Assembly (NCBI GenBank): GCA_963169105.1
Contig: OY720644.1
Location: forward strand, 315,001-379,000
Length of the DNA: 64,000 bases
Reading direction: 5' to 3'
Origin: Ceriagrion tenellum
Taxonomy: Eukaryota; Arthropoda; Insecta; Odonata; Coenagrionidae
Part shown: one piece after another, positions 19,360 through 32,150 of the stretch
Position numbering within the stretch: the first letter of the stretch is position 1
Layout: every line of letters begins with the position of its first letter
Program-made: the position numbers and the translations under genes
Notes under the pieces: model-generated
Told to the model about the DNA's origin: nothing
Databases searched by the model: none
The model's input: only the letters and a program-made list of their open reading frames with translations

Positions 19360-19748
19360 GGCCAGCTCAGGTCACCAAGCCTCTAAACATTTATCATTAA
19401 TGGCTACCTATAGCTTCCTAAATTATGTACGAAGAAATTGTAACCTGAGGATTATGATTACTGGAAAGTAATTGAAATGATCATACATTATTACTCTACA
19501 GCGAACCAGTCTTAGGATTGAACGACCAATGATGACGATATCTCCGTTACATTGGCAGACAGCGTCCAACCAATACAGGCTCCAAGACACATCGATCGAA
19601 CTTTGGGACTCGGATGCTAAACATGCGCTACGCTATTTCAGAAATTCATATCAGGTGATTCAAAATAAGGTAACTGTTTTCACTCTCTCCGCGCTGTTAG
19701 AAGTCATGAAAGCGACAAGACAAGAGACGGATAGGCGAACCGATACCT
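19360..19748 (+). repeat. Repeat A, inverted copy of 4353-4724
   Basis: It matches the reverse complement of the 4.4-kb repeat along its length. TTAGGATTGAACGACCAATG at 19511-19530 resembles the end of the RTE-like tails at 0.77 and 59.63 kb. The open frame at 19529-19750 is not supported as a gene. Confidence 0.65.
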
Positions 19749-20091
19749 AGAGAGACTAATACTATTTGAGAAGGGCTTCCAAAGGACTCCCAAAGTGGGT
19801 TTCCCTATTTGTCTCTCACGACAAAGATATTGGAATCAACGCAGAGGTTTTTTTCTTGCTTTTTTAAATTCCTTGCAATCAAGATATGGATCACAAGGAG
19901 GGAGTTCAAACAACGACTCTGACGGGGTCTTATTAAACGGCCCTGTACTACTATCCGCTGGCAAGAACAAATTCATCGCAGTCTATTTAAACCGTGGCCT
20001 CGGTCCGTAAAATATCTGGCTGAGTCGAACGCAGTCATTTGACTCGCCGAAAACAAACGCCCTCACACGCCTCCACACACCCTTAAACGCA
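19749..20091. other. No recognised gene
   Basis: A 71-codon frame at 19795-20010 has no known motif. Nothing else is supported. Confidence 0.25.
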
Positions 20092-20137
20092 TGCCACACA
20101 CCCTCGTGGTGGCTCGCAGGGTATTACGTAGATGTAC
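20092..20137 (+). repeat. L2-like 3' end, very short copy
   Basis: Only the distal hairpin half survives: TGCCACACACCC, then GTGGTGGCTCGCAGGG, then TATTACGTAGATGTA. It is truncated inside the hairpin itself, one of the shortest insertions in the window. Confidence 0.7.
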
Positions 20138-20802
20138 GTAGAAATGGAAATGCTAAACGTTGATAAGGTTTTATGTAAACAAAAAACGCGAACGTGAAAA
20201 ACATAATTAGCGGCGAACGGTGAATGAGCAGTGGGCTGCTCGTAAAGTGTTTGCTTGAGGGAAAGTCGTTCCTCAAAACTCACTTCAGTTATAATACAAG
20301 AAATACTGCAAACAAAGATTATTTTGCGAGTGTGTCATGCAGGAGGAAGGGCTTAATGCAAGAAGTACTACCTTGAATTCTCCTGAATGCGTTCATTTTT
20401 CATCCACCCACCTGCGTAAGTGTGAGAGCAGTGTACGCAAAACGTATTTTCTTTAGCTTTTGCAAATGAGTTCGCAAACGGAAATGGTTAAGAACGTGAT
20501 GATTTCGCATTTCATGTTACAACTACATTTCTTAGATATCATTATGTTTGTACTCCTGGCTATGGTTTTTATGGATTTAATTGGCATTTTTCTTCATTTC
20601 ATTGGGTTTAGGGCTTTCTGATTACACGTTTATCAGGTGGTTGACGCTTACAATGATTCTGTAGACTTTAACTCGGATATTTTTCCCAATACCCTCAAAA
20701 TATTGACAAGTGTGTTTTATTCAGCATGAATATGACAACTTCCGCCAAGTCCAGCCTGAAACAGTTAAATATGCATTGCTCTGTTAAAACGATATTTTAT
20801 CT
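20138..20802. other. No recognised feature
   Basis: I see no conserved coding frame, hairpin end or repeat copy in this stretch. Confidence 0.3.
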
Positions 20803-21985
20803 TCATCTACATACTATCCTGCGAGCCGGCGCATGAGCGTGTGGCACGGGGTGTTAGGTCACCAGCCATGTAAAGATGTAAGGTTTAGGGAGATGAAATG
20901 GTGGCGTGTCATGGGAGTGTATTTAGTGGAGCTCAGTTTTTACTGAGATCCCTTATTGTGCACGGAAAGAACGAGTTTTTGTACCTATCTGCTCTGCAAT
21001 GTATATCTCTTATTTTATCTCTTCTGTCAGACCTAGAGATGTAGTGAGGCATCACGATAATATTCACTGTGTCGCTCTGAATCCCGCCAGTTCTGAATTT
21101 CCCAAGAAACCTAAGCCTAGCGTGTAGCCTCCGAGTCTCTAGAGGCTCCCACCTTAATCCCTCTACAAGTTGTGAGACTATATGTACGCTCGTAGCAGTT
21201 TTTAACGAAGCGTGTTGCTTTCCTTTGTATTTTATTAAATTCTACGGTTAAATCTTTATGGCCAGGGTCCCAAATGCTCGCGGCGTATTCGAGGTGTGGC
21301 CTAACCAGAGCGAAGTAGCATCTCTCTTTGACTTTTTCTTCCGAGGACCTACCTATTATACGTTTAACAAAACCTAGTTTCTTTAATACTGTGCCGCATA
21401 TGTTTTGTATGTATGTTCCCCACGATATATCAGAGGTTACGATCATTTCAAGATATTTTAATGTATCTGAAGATTTTATGTTTACTCCACCCACAGTTTA
21501 GGTATGGCTTTAGCGTAATGGCTTTCACAGGAAGTGAACTGTGGTGCATTCGCTGACATTAAATTCTGACCCCCACTCCTGGCACCACGAATGAACGTTG
21601 TTAGGGTCCGATGACAGAACTTCTAAGTCCGCGTCTTCGCTTATTTCACGGTAGATAATTGTATCGTCTACAAATAATCTTAATTTACTACTAACACGAG
21701 AACTTAGGTCATTAATATAAATAATGAATAAAAGAAGGCCGATCACACTTCCTTGAGGAACACCGGACGTGAATTCGAACATATCAGAACTAAAACCATC
21801 AATAACTACAATTTGTTTTCGATCACTAAGAACGTCCCTTATCCACTTCACTATTTTTTTATTAACTCCGAATGAATGCAATTTTAAAATGCGTTTTTTG
21901 TGAGGAACCTCGTCGAATGCCTTCTTGAAACCAACGAATATCGCGTCTAAAAACGACTGGAAAAAGAACATATCCTACCTAAACT
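20803..21985 (-). mobile_element. L2-like retrotransposon, divergent 5'-truncated copy
   Basis: The 3' end is at the left, with a hairpin variant (CCCCGTGCCACACGC ... GCAGGAT on the minus strand). The RT part (21525-21971) reads IFVGFKKAFDEVPH, SGVPQGSVIGLLLFIIYIND and LRLFVDDTIIYREI. The catalytic box is FVDD. The downstream part (21117-21494) reads DISWGTYIQNICG, FALVRPHLEYAASIWDPG and RKATRFVKNCYE. The protein differs clearly from the other copies, so this is a separate, older subfamily. Start and end of the frames are broken. Confidence 0.85.
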
Positions 21986-23292
21986 TATGCTATTTAGAGG
22001 CGAAGTCCAAACACACGGATTAGCCCGTAAGTTTCAAAATCTCGCTTCAAATCCTTTCAATCATCAGTCGATTAAATAAATTACAATAAGAGAACTCATC
22101 AATTAATGAATTTACGATAATATTTCAGAATATAGTAAAAATATCACATAAATTACTCCATACACATCGCGAAAATAAAATATATTCCCCATTGACACTC
22201 AATAACTCGGGGTCTTCCACGGGAAATTCAATGACATTGACCCATTGAATATCGAAGAGACCAAATAATTCCAAACGTAGTTTAAACCATCCATTTCTTG
22301 TCAATTTGTAAGCAACCACATAATCCCACAGCGCTTCATGAAATTTTCTCTTATCCTATAACCTCACTACTAATAACAATTTATAAGTTTGTGGCAATTG
22401 ATATCCCCTTTGGTCTTTAATATTCAGCGATAAATACTAACTTTCCGAGGCGATTAAACGAGTCACTAGAACACTGACCCTAAATCTGTGCATAAACTGT
22501 TGATTCATTAAAAGAACAGGAAGCGATCACTCTGATTTCCAATAAATCCATTTCTTCAATTGGAAATCAATTACAAAGCCTCCGCGTAAATTCGTGTAAA
22601 TAATAACTTTAATTTACATCAAATATCTGTTTCTTCCCTGCCGGCCAGGTTCGTTTACTTCCATCGACAGAGACAACGGTTTGAACCTACTTCGGTGCAG
22701 GCTCGGGAATTGGCTTTTTTAACGGCGATTTCGTCCGGGGTGTGGTCGAGACCACCTATCACGCAAAAAACCTTTCGGCGTTTTAGACTGCCACGCCGGG
22801 GTTCAACTTCGTTCACAGTTCAAGAGTTCACTATCGGGTGGCGGAAAAAAATTAGCATTTTATTCAAGCAATCGATTTTGTTATACACTTCATTTTCGCT
22901 TAAATATTACATTTTCCTCGACAATATCATAAATTTTTCTTCTATTTCACCCATAGCATATTTCCGTGGCAACCAAAGCACTAAAGGAAATTTTCAACCG
23001 GGCGTTTTACGGATTATCTTAACATATTAAATGAGCAATATTTGGACATATGTATGCACGTATAATTGTATACATGGGCGCATGGGTTTGCTAACATGTT
23101 CTCAAAAACTATGGAACCTTTTCTCCTGAGAGTGGATTTTAGGGTAGGAGGAATCCATTCGGCCAAGATTCCTCCCTTCTCTAGTTGTCAATACGAATCG
23201 CATAAATAGAATGTGGTAGGGATATGCAAAAATTCTCAAGAACTACCGAACCTCTTCCTCTGCGAGTGTTTATATAAAAACTCTTTTGTTGA

Positions 23293-23295
<3 letters not shown>
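21986..23295. other. No recognised gene
   Basis: Sequence is unique-looking as far as I can tell. A GC-richer part at 22640-22850 contains short frames without motifs. No element end was identified. Confidence 0.3.

Positions 23296-23346
<51 letters not shown>
23296..23346. repeat. (TA)n microsatellite
   Basis: About 25 uninterrupted TA units. It adjoins a Penelope-type terminal segment directly, as microsatellites often do at retroelement ends. Confidence 0.95.
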
Positions 23347-23350
<4 letters not shown>

Positions 23351-23485
23351 GCACTTAGGATCACTTAAGTGACGAATATATAAAAGTTTGCCAGAGGAAG
23401 GCAGACGACAAACACAGAAAACAAAAAAATGATGAACACACAAAGTTTCTTGATATTTCGGTGCCACTAGCACCTTGGTCGCAAG
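23347..23485. repeat. Penelope-type terminal segment with hairpin
   Basis: It holds GGATCACTTAAGTGACGAAT, AGGAAGGCAGACGA and TATTTCGG, then the perfect hairpin GGTGC-CACTA-GCACC (23460-23474), then TTGGTCGCAAG. The same order occurs at 17440-17550 (inverted) and 13545-13680. No protein-coding part is attached. Confidence 0.6.
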
Positions 23486-23934
23486 AGCGAAGACTCAAGT
23501 TTAGATCAGATTACCAGTTTCGATAAAATCATTCCATAGCACATATGTGTGCACACTTTCTCGGTTTTTAGTGTACCAATAAAAACCTCCTCGTCAGTGA
23601 GACACTTGATGCTAATCGTTGGTATCATAATTAAGAGTTGTTTACATAACTGCACGTTGACATAATAGTCGTGTTGTGATAAGCCTCGTTTTCTTAACAA
23701 TCTTTGTCGCAAATGAATCATTGCATAAATGGTAATTTCAAAGCCGACTGAACGCTTTTAGGATGATAGAACTTGGCCCAATGGATTCTTCGTAATCTGG
23801 AAGTGGCATAGATTATTTTGCCGTGAAAAACATGTTCCAAGAAGAAAAAGAACCCCAGAAGTCCTCTAAGAAATTTATAGACGGCTACTTTGGTTACTTA
23901 CGTTTGCCCCCGCAGTCCTACTTTAGGAAGGCTA
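23486..23934. other. No recognised gene
   Basis: Short minus-strand frames without motifs. Nothing else was seen. Confidence 0.3.
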
Positions 23935-24530
23935 CTGATATCCAATTTTCAAATTCCCTGACCTTTCCCTGACTTTTCCCTGATGGATTTACCAATTTCC
24001 CTGACCGATCGTCAAAAGGTAACCTATTATTGGAATATTTTTTTCTGCTGAATTAAATTTTCTACGGCAGCTTAAAATTTTCTAAATGTTCTAATCATCA
24101 TCTCGTATTTTTAGAACTGTAAGCATGTGTTTACTACGAGCAAGTGTGCTTCAGCTACTCCACGACCTGAGTTTCTGCAGATAAAAAATACGCGAGGTAA
24201 AATCTTCCGAACAACATAGCCTCGGATTCCACTTTGTACGTCTGATTCACAACTAAATAACTAAGATACATTGTAACAAGATTCACGACTGAATATTTCA
24301 CGAAATGATGGTGCTTATTCCATGCACGTCAGCGACGAACGTTAGTTTCAGTTGGTGAAATAAAGGGTGGGAAAGACTGGCCGATAAACGTAATGGTGAA
24401 AAAATAACAAGGATTCCTATTCCAGTTTCTCCCTGACTGTTACGAGAATTCCCTGACTTTTCCAGAAATTCAAAATTCCCTGACAATTCCAGATTTTCCC
24501 GGTTTTCCCTGACGATCGCCACCCTGTACT
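23935..24530. repeat. Interspersed repeat with TTCCCTGAC clusters at both ends
   Basis: TTCCCTGAC-type units cluster at 23963-24003 and again at 24428-24513, in the same orientation. The right end reads GATCGCCACCCTG. The clusters do not form terminal inverted repeats, because both carry CCCTGAC on the plus strand. The middle is AT-rich and non-coding. It may be a non-autonomous DNA transposon or an old composite. I could not assign a superfamily. Confidence 0.45.
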
Positions 24531-26142
24531 TCTATTTCTTTCTTCGTTTATTTTAAATCTTCGAATTCTCCTTGGACGACCCAACGAGTGACGTGACGGT
24601 TATTTTAGTGGACGATCGCATTACATTGATCTTATGAATTTTTTTTATCTCCAAGTTAACCATTTAGGTAAGATTTAATTAGATCTCTTACATTTAATTG
24701 ATGAAATAAAAAGGTTCACAAAATTGCGCAGCATAACATGAATTTCCATTTAATTTAAAAAACACAAACAGTGTACCGAGCAAAGCTGTATCCCCCAGTG
24801 TATATTATGATGTTTGATAATAAATATCGCGGTGTCATGCCGACTAAAAAACACGCATTTGCACGTGTTTTCGCTTTAACTTCGAATCCCGAATGATAAA
24901 CTCAAGACAAAAGAATTCTCTGATTGAGGAGAAATTTTTATAATATCTGGCATAATTTACACCACCACATTTGTATATCGGATAGTTATTTATACATATG
25001 AACAGATGCACTCGAGTAAAGTGCACCATAAGAATGTTTTCCGACCTACTCGAAAAGTCATTACAATGTGCACTCGACGACTCGCGATAAGCCACCACTT
25101 AAAGAGTCAAAACATCGCTCAGAATTCCAATGCAATGACCGTCGGCATTTGAAAAATTTCCACTGAAATGGAGGTCCCGCACCCCCTTCCTTCCTCGTTT
25201 AGAGCATTACACCATTTCGGACGTTTCCCCGCCTCTTCATCGGTTGTCCCTCCGCGGACGTTACCGCGAGCATGAAAGCACCCGTCACAAGACAAAGGCT
25301 CAAAAGAGGACCTCTTTCCCCGATTCACCGCTCTCGCCGTTGATGACACGTGGTGTCCTCGCGCATGCATGCTTATCCCAATCAATCCTTGACGCCGGAA
25401 GACACCAAAGACGTACATGAATGGAGTTTACCGAGCAGGTGTACTGCAGGCGGATGATACACTTACATTACGCGGATGTGTGAATGAAGCTTGTACGACA
25501 AACATACGGGAGTGAATCCAGAATATATAAGGCATCGACAAGGAAAATAAAGACTGGGAATGAACGGAAATAGTGTGAGATAGGGGAATAGGTAAAATAG
25601 GTTAAGCCAGGCAGAGACGCCGATGAAGCCGCGTTCAAAACCATTCCTCATGGCGACAGCCTGCCAGTGCACACTGTTTTACATGGCACCCATTTACTAA
25701 TAATACGGTGCGCTCCGCCATGTTGGTTATATGGTGACGTCACAAGGCAGTACCATATCGCCGCAAACGTAGCCTAGGTCGTCGTGCTGAAGACGCAAGC
25801 AGCGATACAATAACATTATTCTTGGGGTCGGAAAAATAATTCAATGCGCTGAAAGCTATTAAATGAAGTGGTATAATGGTGTATAGTTCCTTAATTATTG
25901 AGGATTTCTTCAGTACCTGAAGCCAAAATAGTTCAAGGGAAATGGTTTTAGGGGGTCGACTGGTTTAGTGGGTTAAAATTAGGTATTTTACTGCAAAGGA
26001 GAAAAAAATCACAACTCGTAACGCTGCGAGTTATATGTATGAGTACTTTATCAGTATATTAAAAAAGATTATTTACCGATCAATATTGTGAAATAGAAGA
26101 GAAAACGGTAGTCATGAGAGCGGATCACCGTCCGAGTGTCAT
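24531..26142. other. No recognised gene; CRE-like palindrome near 25.74 kb
   Basis: Minus-strand frames at 24844-25098 and 25119-25418 have no known motif. A GC-richer stretch at 25690-25800 holds TGACGTCA (25735-25742), the CREB/ATF-type 8-mer. A chance match is possible. No exon was identified next to it. Confidence 0.3.
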
Positions 26143-26220
26143 CTACATCTACGAGATACCCTGCGAGCCACCACGACGGTGTGTGGCAGGGGGTGAAGAT
26201 CACCAAACATGCACTAGTGT
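26143..26220 (-). repeat. L2-like 3' end (solo)
   Basis: On the minus strand: GTTTGGTGATCTTCACCCCC, then the hairpin (CCCTGCCAC ... GTGG ... GCAGGG) and CTACATCTACG complement. The upstream TGGTGATCTTCACC matches the 12.2-kb copy, so it belongs to that subfamily. No coding part remains. Confidence 0.75.
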
Positions 26221-27781
26221 CAGAGAAATATGGAACCGTAAAAATAAAACTTCCAGAAAGCCCCTTGAAAAAGTTTCATAATGCGATGAGTTTACATCAT
26301 TAATTCAATTTTTTACGAAGAAGAAGTCTTGTTTATATAATAAGTAATTAAAAAGAAGGCTATAGAGGGTAATGCATTTGCCCACCAGGGCGAGAGGGGC
26401 ATTTTGGATTTTGAAAAGGGAGAGGAACTCGAGACGCGATTACGGCTATACATACATATGGTTACTGGAGTGGAGTAGAATCAGGATGTTATTGCTTCCG
26501 TTGTGGATTTCGAGAAGGTCTTCAGCAGGGTTCAATTGGGAAAAAATAATGCGGATACTATGAGAAATGGCGATAGAATGGCGAGACATGAGTACAATTC
26601 GAAACTCATATGCCTTAGTAGGCCCCGAGGACACCGGTGCGAATGGCTGACAGGCAGTCGCGAAGCGTGATATTTTGGTTTAGTCATTGCAGAACGGCCG
26701 ATGCGGGACAAGGTATTTACCCCTCCGGAAAACATATCAAAGGCTATATTTAGCCTTAAAATTAAAGGCTTAGTAGTTCGCCTCGTGATACTTATAAATG
26801 CATGCAATTAATTTGTTTTCGGTTGTTTATAACTTCAAACTTATTCTTAAGTGTAATTTTAACAGGACTACTGCTATGATGGACACCGGTTTCTGCGGAG
26901 CATAGTTCGCCTCCGTGGGTCGTCAGACCTCTGTTTTCGTACTTCGGCTCAATTTGTACGTCTGCTATGTCCTCAGTTGGAAGTACGAAATGTATATCTC
27001 TACAAAAATAAGTTCCATACACTGCTTTACTTTGGTCGAAAACATATGAGGGTAGTGAGACTTGATAAAATAGGAACACCATGTCAGAAATTTAGTACAT
27101 TGAGTGAAAAAGGAAAGATTGCTTTTGGGCAGGGATCATATACTGAAACGATACAATAAACTGCTGTGAATAACGGCCATAATTTGTTGCCTAGCGGCTG
27201 TACGACGAGTACTAACTAGTGCGGACACGAGTATTCGCTGCGGGAGCTAAAGTCACTCAAGTCACCGGTGTACGCTAACGCGACTGGGTCTACGCCAGAG
27301 CGGAAAGTCCATTTTAAAAATACATGTTACCACAAATAAAGCTTTGGTTTTTGAAAAGGCGAATACCACTGTCCTATAAATAGATATCTTCACGATACTT
27401 TGGCGAATATCAATATACCCGTAAGTATATAAGTTATTTGGTGACCGCGACTCTGACGCCGCGTGAGTCGGCGAATTAATTTTGGCAAATTATCTGAAAA
27501 TTAAAATGATAACTAACATTTACAGAAATAAAGTTATTCGATGTTAGGCAAAACATATTAGCCATTATGCACGCAATTAAATATCAATTTGGACCAAGGG
27601 GGCATTTTTTATCAGCTTTGGCTGGTAGTATTTTAAATTTACTTTATAAAAACATAAGAATTAAATAGGATATTACGCAATAAAAAGGAATGCCTACCTT
27701 ACTTATACATAAAGACCACTCTCCGCGTTTTTGCAGTGAATTTTTCTATAGCTATGGAGTAGAAGTCTTCTCCGCCTTCAG
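26221..27781. other. No recognised gene
   Basis: Several short frames on both strands lack motifs. The right part abuts the hAT transposase remnant and may contain its 3' non-coding end. No terminal inverted repeat was found by eye. Confidence 0.3.
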
Positions 27782-29760
27782 ATGGTCGCTAAGAGTTCTT
27801 TTTCAATGGATAACAAAGCGAGGCTACTCATGCGCTCTTCACCTTGGGTAGATCTCTTGAAAGTATGTACTCTTTTACAAGGCAGAAAAACTCATCTCCA
27901 CTGAACCAGTTGTAGCCGGTATAGAGCAGATAAGCTTCGCCAAGCGGAAAGCCATTTCCAGATGCTATTCTTTCAAAAAATTTAGGGATTTCGTCTAGGA
28001 ATATGGCAGTTCTGTAGAGCACCGTCAGCTGATTTTTAAGTAATTGTTGGTCAAAAATGTTGGCGTAAATGTTCTCGAGATCATATAACAGTTTATCAGG
28101 AAAATGTCTTGATTCCGAAAATGATGTAAATTTTCTTGGATTTAAAAGTTCAAAAACTGTAATTTTTCCAAGGATGAGAATCGCTCGGTCAAATGACTCA
28201 AAAGGTTATCAATAATAGTGAAATAAAGCTTTCTGTATTTTTCTTCTGGAGTCAGGGCTTATTCAATGTCATTGATAGTTCGTTTTCTTAAAAAAGATGG
28301 GGGTCCTAACATGTAAACTTTTTCCCAAACTGCCTTAAAACCGGTAATATCACACTTGCTACAGTTATCATCTTCAGTGATCGTTTTATTGGCTAACTTT
28401 AGGTTGCAATCAATGCAATGAACAAAACCTTTTCTGTTAACTTTTAAATGGTTTTCAAAATCACGAGTAATATTCAAACATGTAATAGTGTCAAACTGCT
28501 TACTTTGCATTACACTGTAAATAATATCAGTTTGCACGATGAGTGAAGAAAATCATTGTTCAGGAGAAATACAGTTTGGAACATTTCCAAAAAATTCTTG
28601 AAGCCGTAGGCCGCACACCTGTCAGCTGCTTTCCACTCATCGATATTTTCATGAACATAAATTTTTCTACTGTGTTAACAAGCCGAGATGTAAAGCACCA
28701 CCTAGTGATAGCAAATGATGGAATGGACGTTTTTAAGTACTCTTGAATAGCATATATTCTCTTAATGGAATGAGATGAAAACGTAGATATTCTATTTAGA
28801 GTTGAAAAAATGTATTGCATTCACCATTCCTTGAGACAAGACCAAGTTCAGGACGTGTGCATAGCAATGTGTAAACAAAGCCATTGGATACTCCTCCTGT
28901 ACCTTAACTCGTAACCCTGACAAATGGCCCAACATTACTGCAGCTCCATCATAAGTCTAAGCAATAATTTTTTTTCTAGTTTATACATTTTTACAACATT
29001 TTTAACATACTAAACCAAACCGTTTGCTGTTTGATCAGAACTAACGTATGAAAGCCCTATAAACCTCTCTTTTACAACCCTTTCATCATCATTGACATAC
29101 CTCAATACAGTTGACAGCTGTGACCTGCTTCTTACATCAGAAGTCTAATCCAACATGATGGACACAAAATCAGATTTTTCCATTTCCTTAACAATGTTTT
29201 CATGAACCATATTACTGATTACACTAGTTATTTTGTTTGGTATATTGCTGGACGTTCCTTTAAATACTGTAGCCGATTCTAAATGCTCATTCAACACGGG
29301 ATACCACCTTTTCAAAAGAATTAAGGTTTCTATGTAATTTCTTTTGTTAAAAAATTAATCCTTTTCGTTGTGTGCACGGAACGGAAGTTCTTGTTTTGAT
29401 AAGAGGCATGTAACATCAATTAAATATCTCCAAGTCTCCCGATTCTTCTTTACTTTTTGATAGTGCAAAGTATTATTAATTTGTAGAGTGTTGTTCAAAC
29501 CTTAATCAACTATTTGTTTCCCAAAATTATAAAGACCCATAACACTTTGAAGATGACTTTCTGCTTTTTCATGACTTTTAGCTGATTTAATGAGCCCACT
29601 CAAGTGGCAAAAATCAGTTGATACCCAGATATTTTTGTTAACAGACTTTGAAAACAAAAAACAAGGCCACCAAAAAATTTTGATAATATTTCACTCTCGC
29701 ACAGTCAGTTGTGATTCTCGTTATAGTTAGAAACAGTGAAGTGCCTATTATAAGGCCTAT
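27782..29760 (-). pseudogene. hAT superfamily transposase (TTF finger, DUF4371-like core), broken
   Basis: Reading the minus strand, 29700-29500 gives WVSTDFCHLSGLIKSAKSHE and then LYNFGKQIVD, the TTF-type zinc-finger region. Next come KKNRETWRYLIDVTCLLS and ELPFRAHNEKD, then EKSDFVSIMLD at ~29170. The codon after that Asp is a stop where the family has Glu, before TSDVRSRSQLSTVLRYVND. Further on are FTHCYAH-like sequence near 28850 and a 92-codon frame (28259-28537). The C-terminal hAT dimerisation tail reads KRVHTFKRSTQGEERMSSLA and LLSIEKELLATI, ending at 27782. Many stops and shifts make it dead. The family includes ZMYM1/ZBED5-like proteins. Terminal inverted repeats were not located. 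Confidence 0.85.
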
Positions 29761-30584
29761 TCTTTTCTGTGACTTTACATGTCGATTCATTAGTGGGGAC
29801 ATGGATGTCCGCCCTGAATGATGGCTGGCTTCTGCTCAAATGGCAGTGAACTAAATGGTTTTCGTTTTAGTTTCACAATCAAATAACAATTTTCTTCAGC
29901 GCATACCATTCCAAGTATCACATTCACAATATCACACAAATGTATCGGTATGCAGGGGGAATCACACAATCAGTATCACATCATGGTGTCACACTATCGT
30001 ATTGGTAACCAGACAATAATAAATCACGCCGAGAATTGCTAACTTGCTCAAAACCGTGAGGCGCGAGGAGTTCCACACAAGGCAAAGAAGGAAGGAAGGA
30101 AGGAACTAATTTTCAAAGGACACAATCGCTTACTTTCTCATTTCTAGGCCGAAGAAGCAACAATGTAACAGCAACGATACTTTGAACGACAATACTCCCC
30201 CCCCTCCCTCCCTCTCCTCGCTACCCACGGTAGGTTTTTAGGCGACCCCCTAAATTGGTATCCCGGTTCATACACGACATAGGTATTAGATATTTTTCGA
30301 CGCGCTGCGAGTGCGTGCCACAGTCCCGGTCGTCTCATTTCTCCTCCTCCTCATAGAGGCCATGTGGTACACACCCCACCCCTCGCTTGCCTCTCCGTGC
30401 AGATAGGCGAGCGAGCGCCATGGAATAAATCCTTGCTTTGCTCATTTCATACTTATAACGACCGTGGCCCCGACATACAAGGTGATTCTCGAGGTGGAAA
30501 TGACATTGTATGTCTAAACCATGGTCGGTTAAAAATTAGGGGTATGCAACTCTGAGAAATGGTGTACGCTTGTTGATAAATGGT
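29761..30584. other. No recognised gene; short GAAG repeat
   Basis: It holds a (GAAG)n run at about 30089-30105 and a CT/C-rich patch near 30195-30220. Plus and minus frames here are without motifs. The left part may be the 5' flank of the hAT element. Confidence 0.3.
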
Positions 30585-30665
30585 CGCGAAATGGATAGAA
30601 ATGGACAGAAATGGATGGAAATGGTCGGAAATGGATGGGAATGGTTAGAAATAGTTAGAAAAGGC
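30585..30665. repeat. 10-bp tandem repeat, consensus GAAATGGATN
   Basis: About eight units of 10 bases (GAAATGGATA, GAAATGGACA, GAAATGGATG and variants) run in tandem. GGTGTACGCTTGTTGATAAA lies just before the array and GGTGTACACTTGTTTATGAA just after it, so the array is flanked by a ~20-bp direct repeat. Confidence 0.7.
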
Positions 30666-32054
30666 TGAAATGAAAATGCGGTGTACACTTGTTTATGAAG
30701 TTTCGTACCCCTCGGTTAAAAATAAACAAGAGTGGAATGTATACAATGCGTAGATTTATTTCATGTGTCTCATTTCCACTAAGTAATACCTGGAACTCAA
30801 ACTGAAATTCTCTCCACCCCAACAGACCTCTTCACCTATGAAATCCGTCAATTCGTCAAACAATAACTGACATCGCGGGACGTAAGACGCGTTAATTATG
30901 TGGGCCTCTCAAGAACTTCTGAAACTGGGACATCTCCGATGCTCATGTCGCGGAGTATTTGTTAAAGATTGAGGGTAAAAGCTCTCCTAGATATGAAAAG
31001 TGATCCGATTCCGCTGGTGAAATTAAAACAGGAAAAAATTAGAAAAAAAATTAATTGACAATTTAAGCATATTGAATTTAGGGTAGGTGCAAATGCAGCG
31101 AAGCAGTAAATTATTAATACGCGAATTGAAGATTCCTTTTTACACATGAAATAAACATAATAGAGATTTAAGTTCCATTCCATATAATCAGTAATAGTCG
31201 ATAATCATTTCAGGAGCCGTAAAAAATGTAAATTCAAAGCAATACCGTAAGACGTAAGTAATAGTACATAGTATGGGATCGAAAGAAAGGCCGTAGCGGG
31301 GGTGGCGATCGGAAATACTGCTCCATAATTTTGGTAATGTAATATAATAACACGACAAGAACATTCAACCTATGGCACCAAAACATAGCTACACGAGTCA
31401 CCGGTGACACAACGAGCGCAGCTGATGGTAGCCGAACGAACAACCAATGCGACGAATTGAGAGATTAGTTGCCTTGCTTAAGGAGGTTGGTTCGCGACTG
31501 AGTGAGTCATATTTCTAGCGGCATCATGATTGCATTAGTTACGTACATGAGCCTTTAAAAGAATACTGCTTAAATTTGCAATATGTCTAAATTTAGAGGA
31601 AAGCTGAAATATCCCATTAAAAATGAACACAAGGAAGACTAGTCTACGAAAAGATTTTTTTATCGAATGCCAACAATGGAGTCGTGCAGCGATTATGTCT
31701 AAATAAATTATGAGATTTATGAAACCTTTTCAACAATATATATCACCAGAAATATCTAAAAATTCATGTGAATGTTATGTAACAATATTTTCTCAAGTTA
31801 ACCCTACATTTACATTTATTTCAAGGTTAATTAATCTCTAAAAACTTTGGCAGCGCTGTACTGAATTTGTTGAGCGTGTGCTGAAGTGCTTTCCTACTTC
31901 AAACACATTGAATAAGTTCTTTTTCGAAGTTCTTATAATAATACATAATAGTCCTTTTCAGGACTTAGTTGATCACTGAATGGTGTCATTGTGGAGATCA
32001 GTACTATAACGCAATTTATACATTGTTTTTGTATATTTTAATTGCTGCTGCACA
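30666..32054. other. No recognised gene
   Basis: AT-rich sequence with short frames lacking motifs. Nothing is supported. Confidence 0.3.
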
Positions 32055-32150
32055 CCATTTCGTCCAACGGAGTGGTAGATGACAGGTAAGACAGCACCGA
32101 CAGTGGTGTGGAAGGAGTGAGGTTCGATTCTCTGGAGGGGAGTATGTTTT
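32055..32150 (+). repeat. tRNA-derived SINE-like head
   Basis: A B-box match GGTTCGATTC at 32121-32130 lies ~40 bases after an A-box-like GTGGTAGATGAC (32072-32083). The flanks do not pair as an acceptor stem. It is probably a SINE remnant. A chance match cannot be excluded. Confidence 0.35.

Noticed and set aside
23296..23346. CRISPR-like or satellite array
   Set aside because: It is a simple TA microsatellite. No spacer-repeat array exists anywhere in the window.
25735..25742. TGACGTCA as a CREB-type regulatory site
   Set aside because: A single 8-mer is expected by chance about once per window of this size, and no promoter or exon lies beside it.
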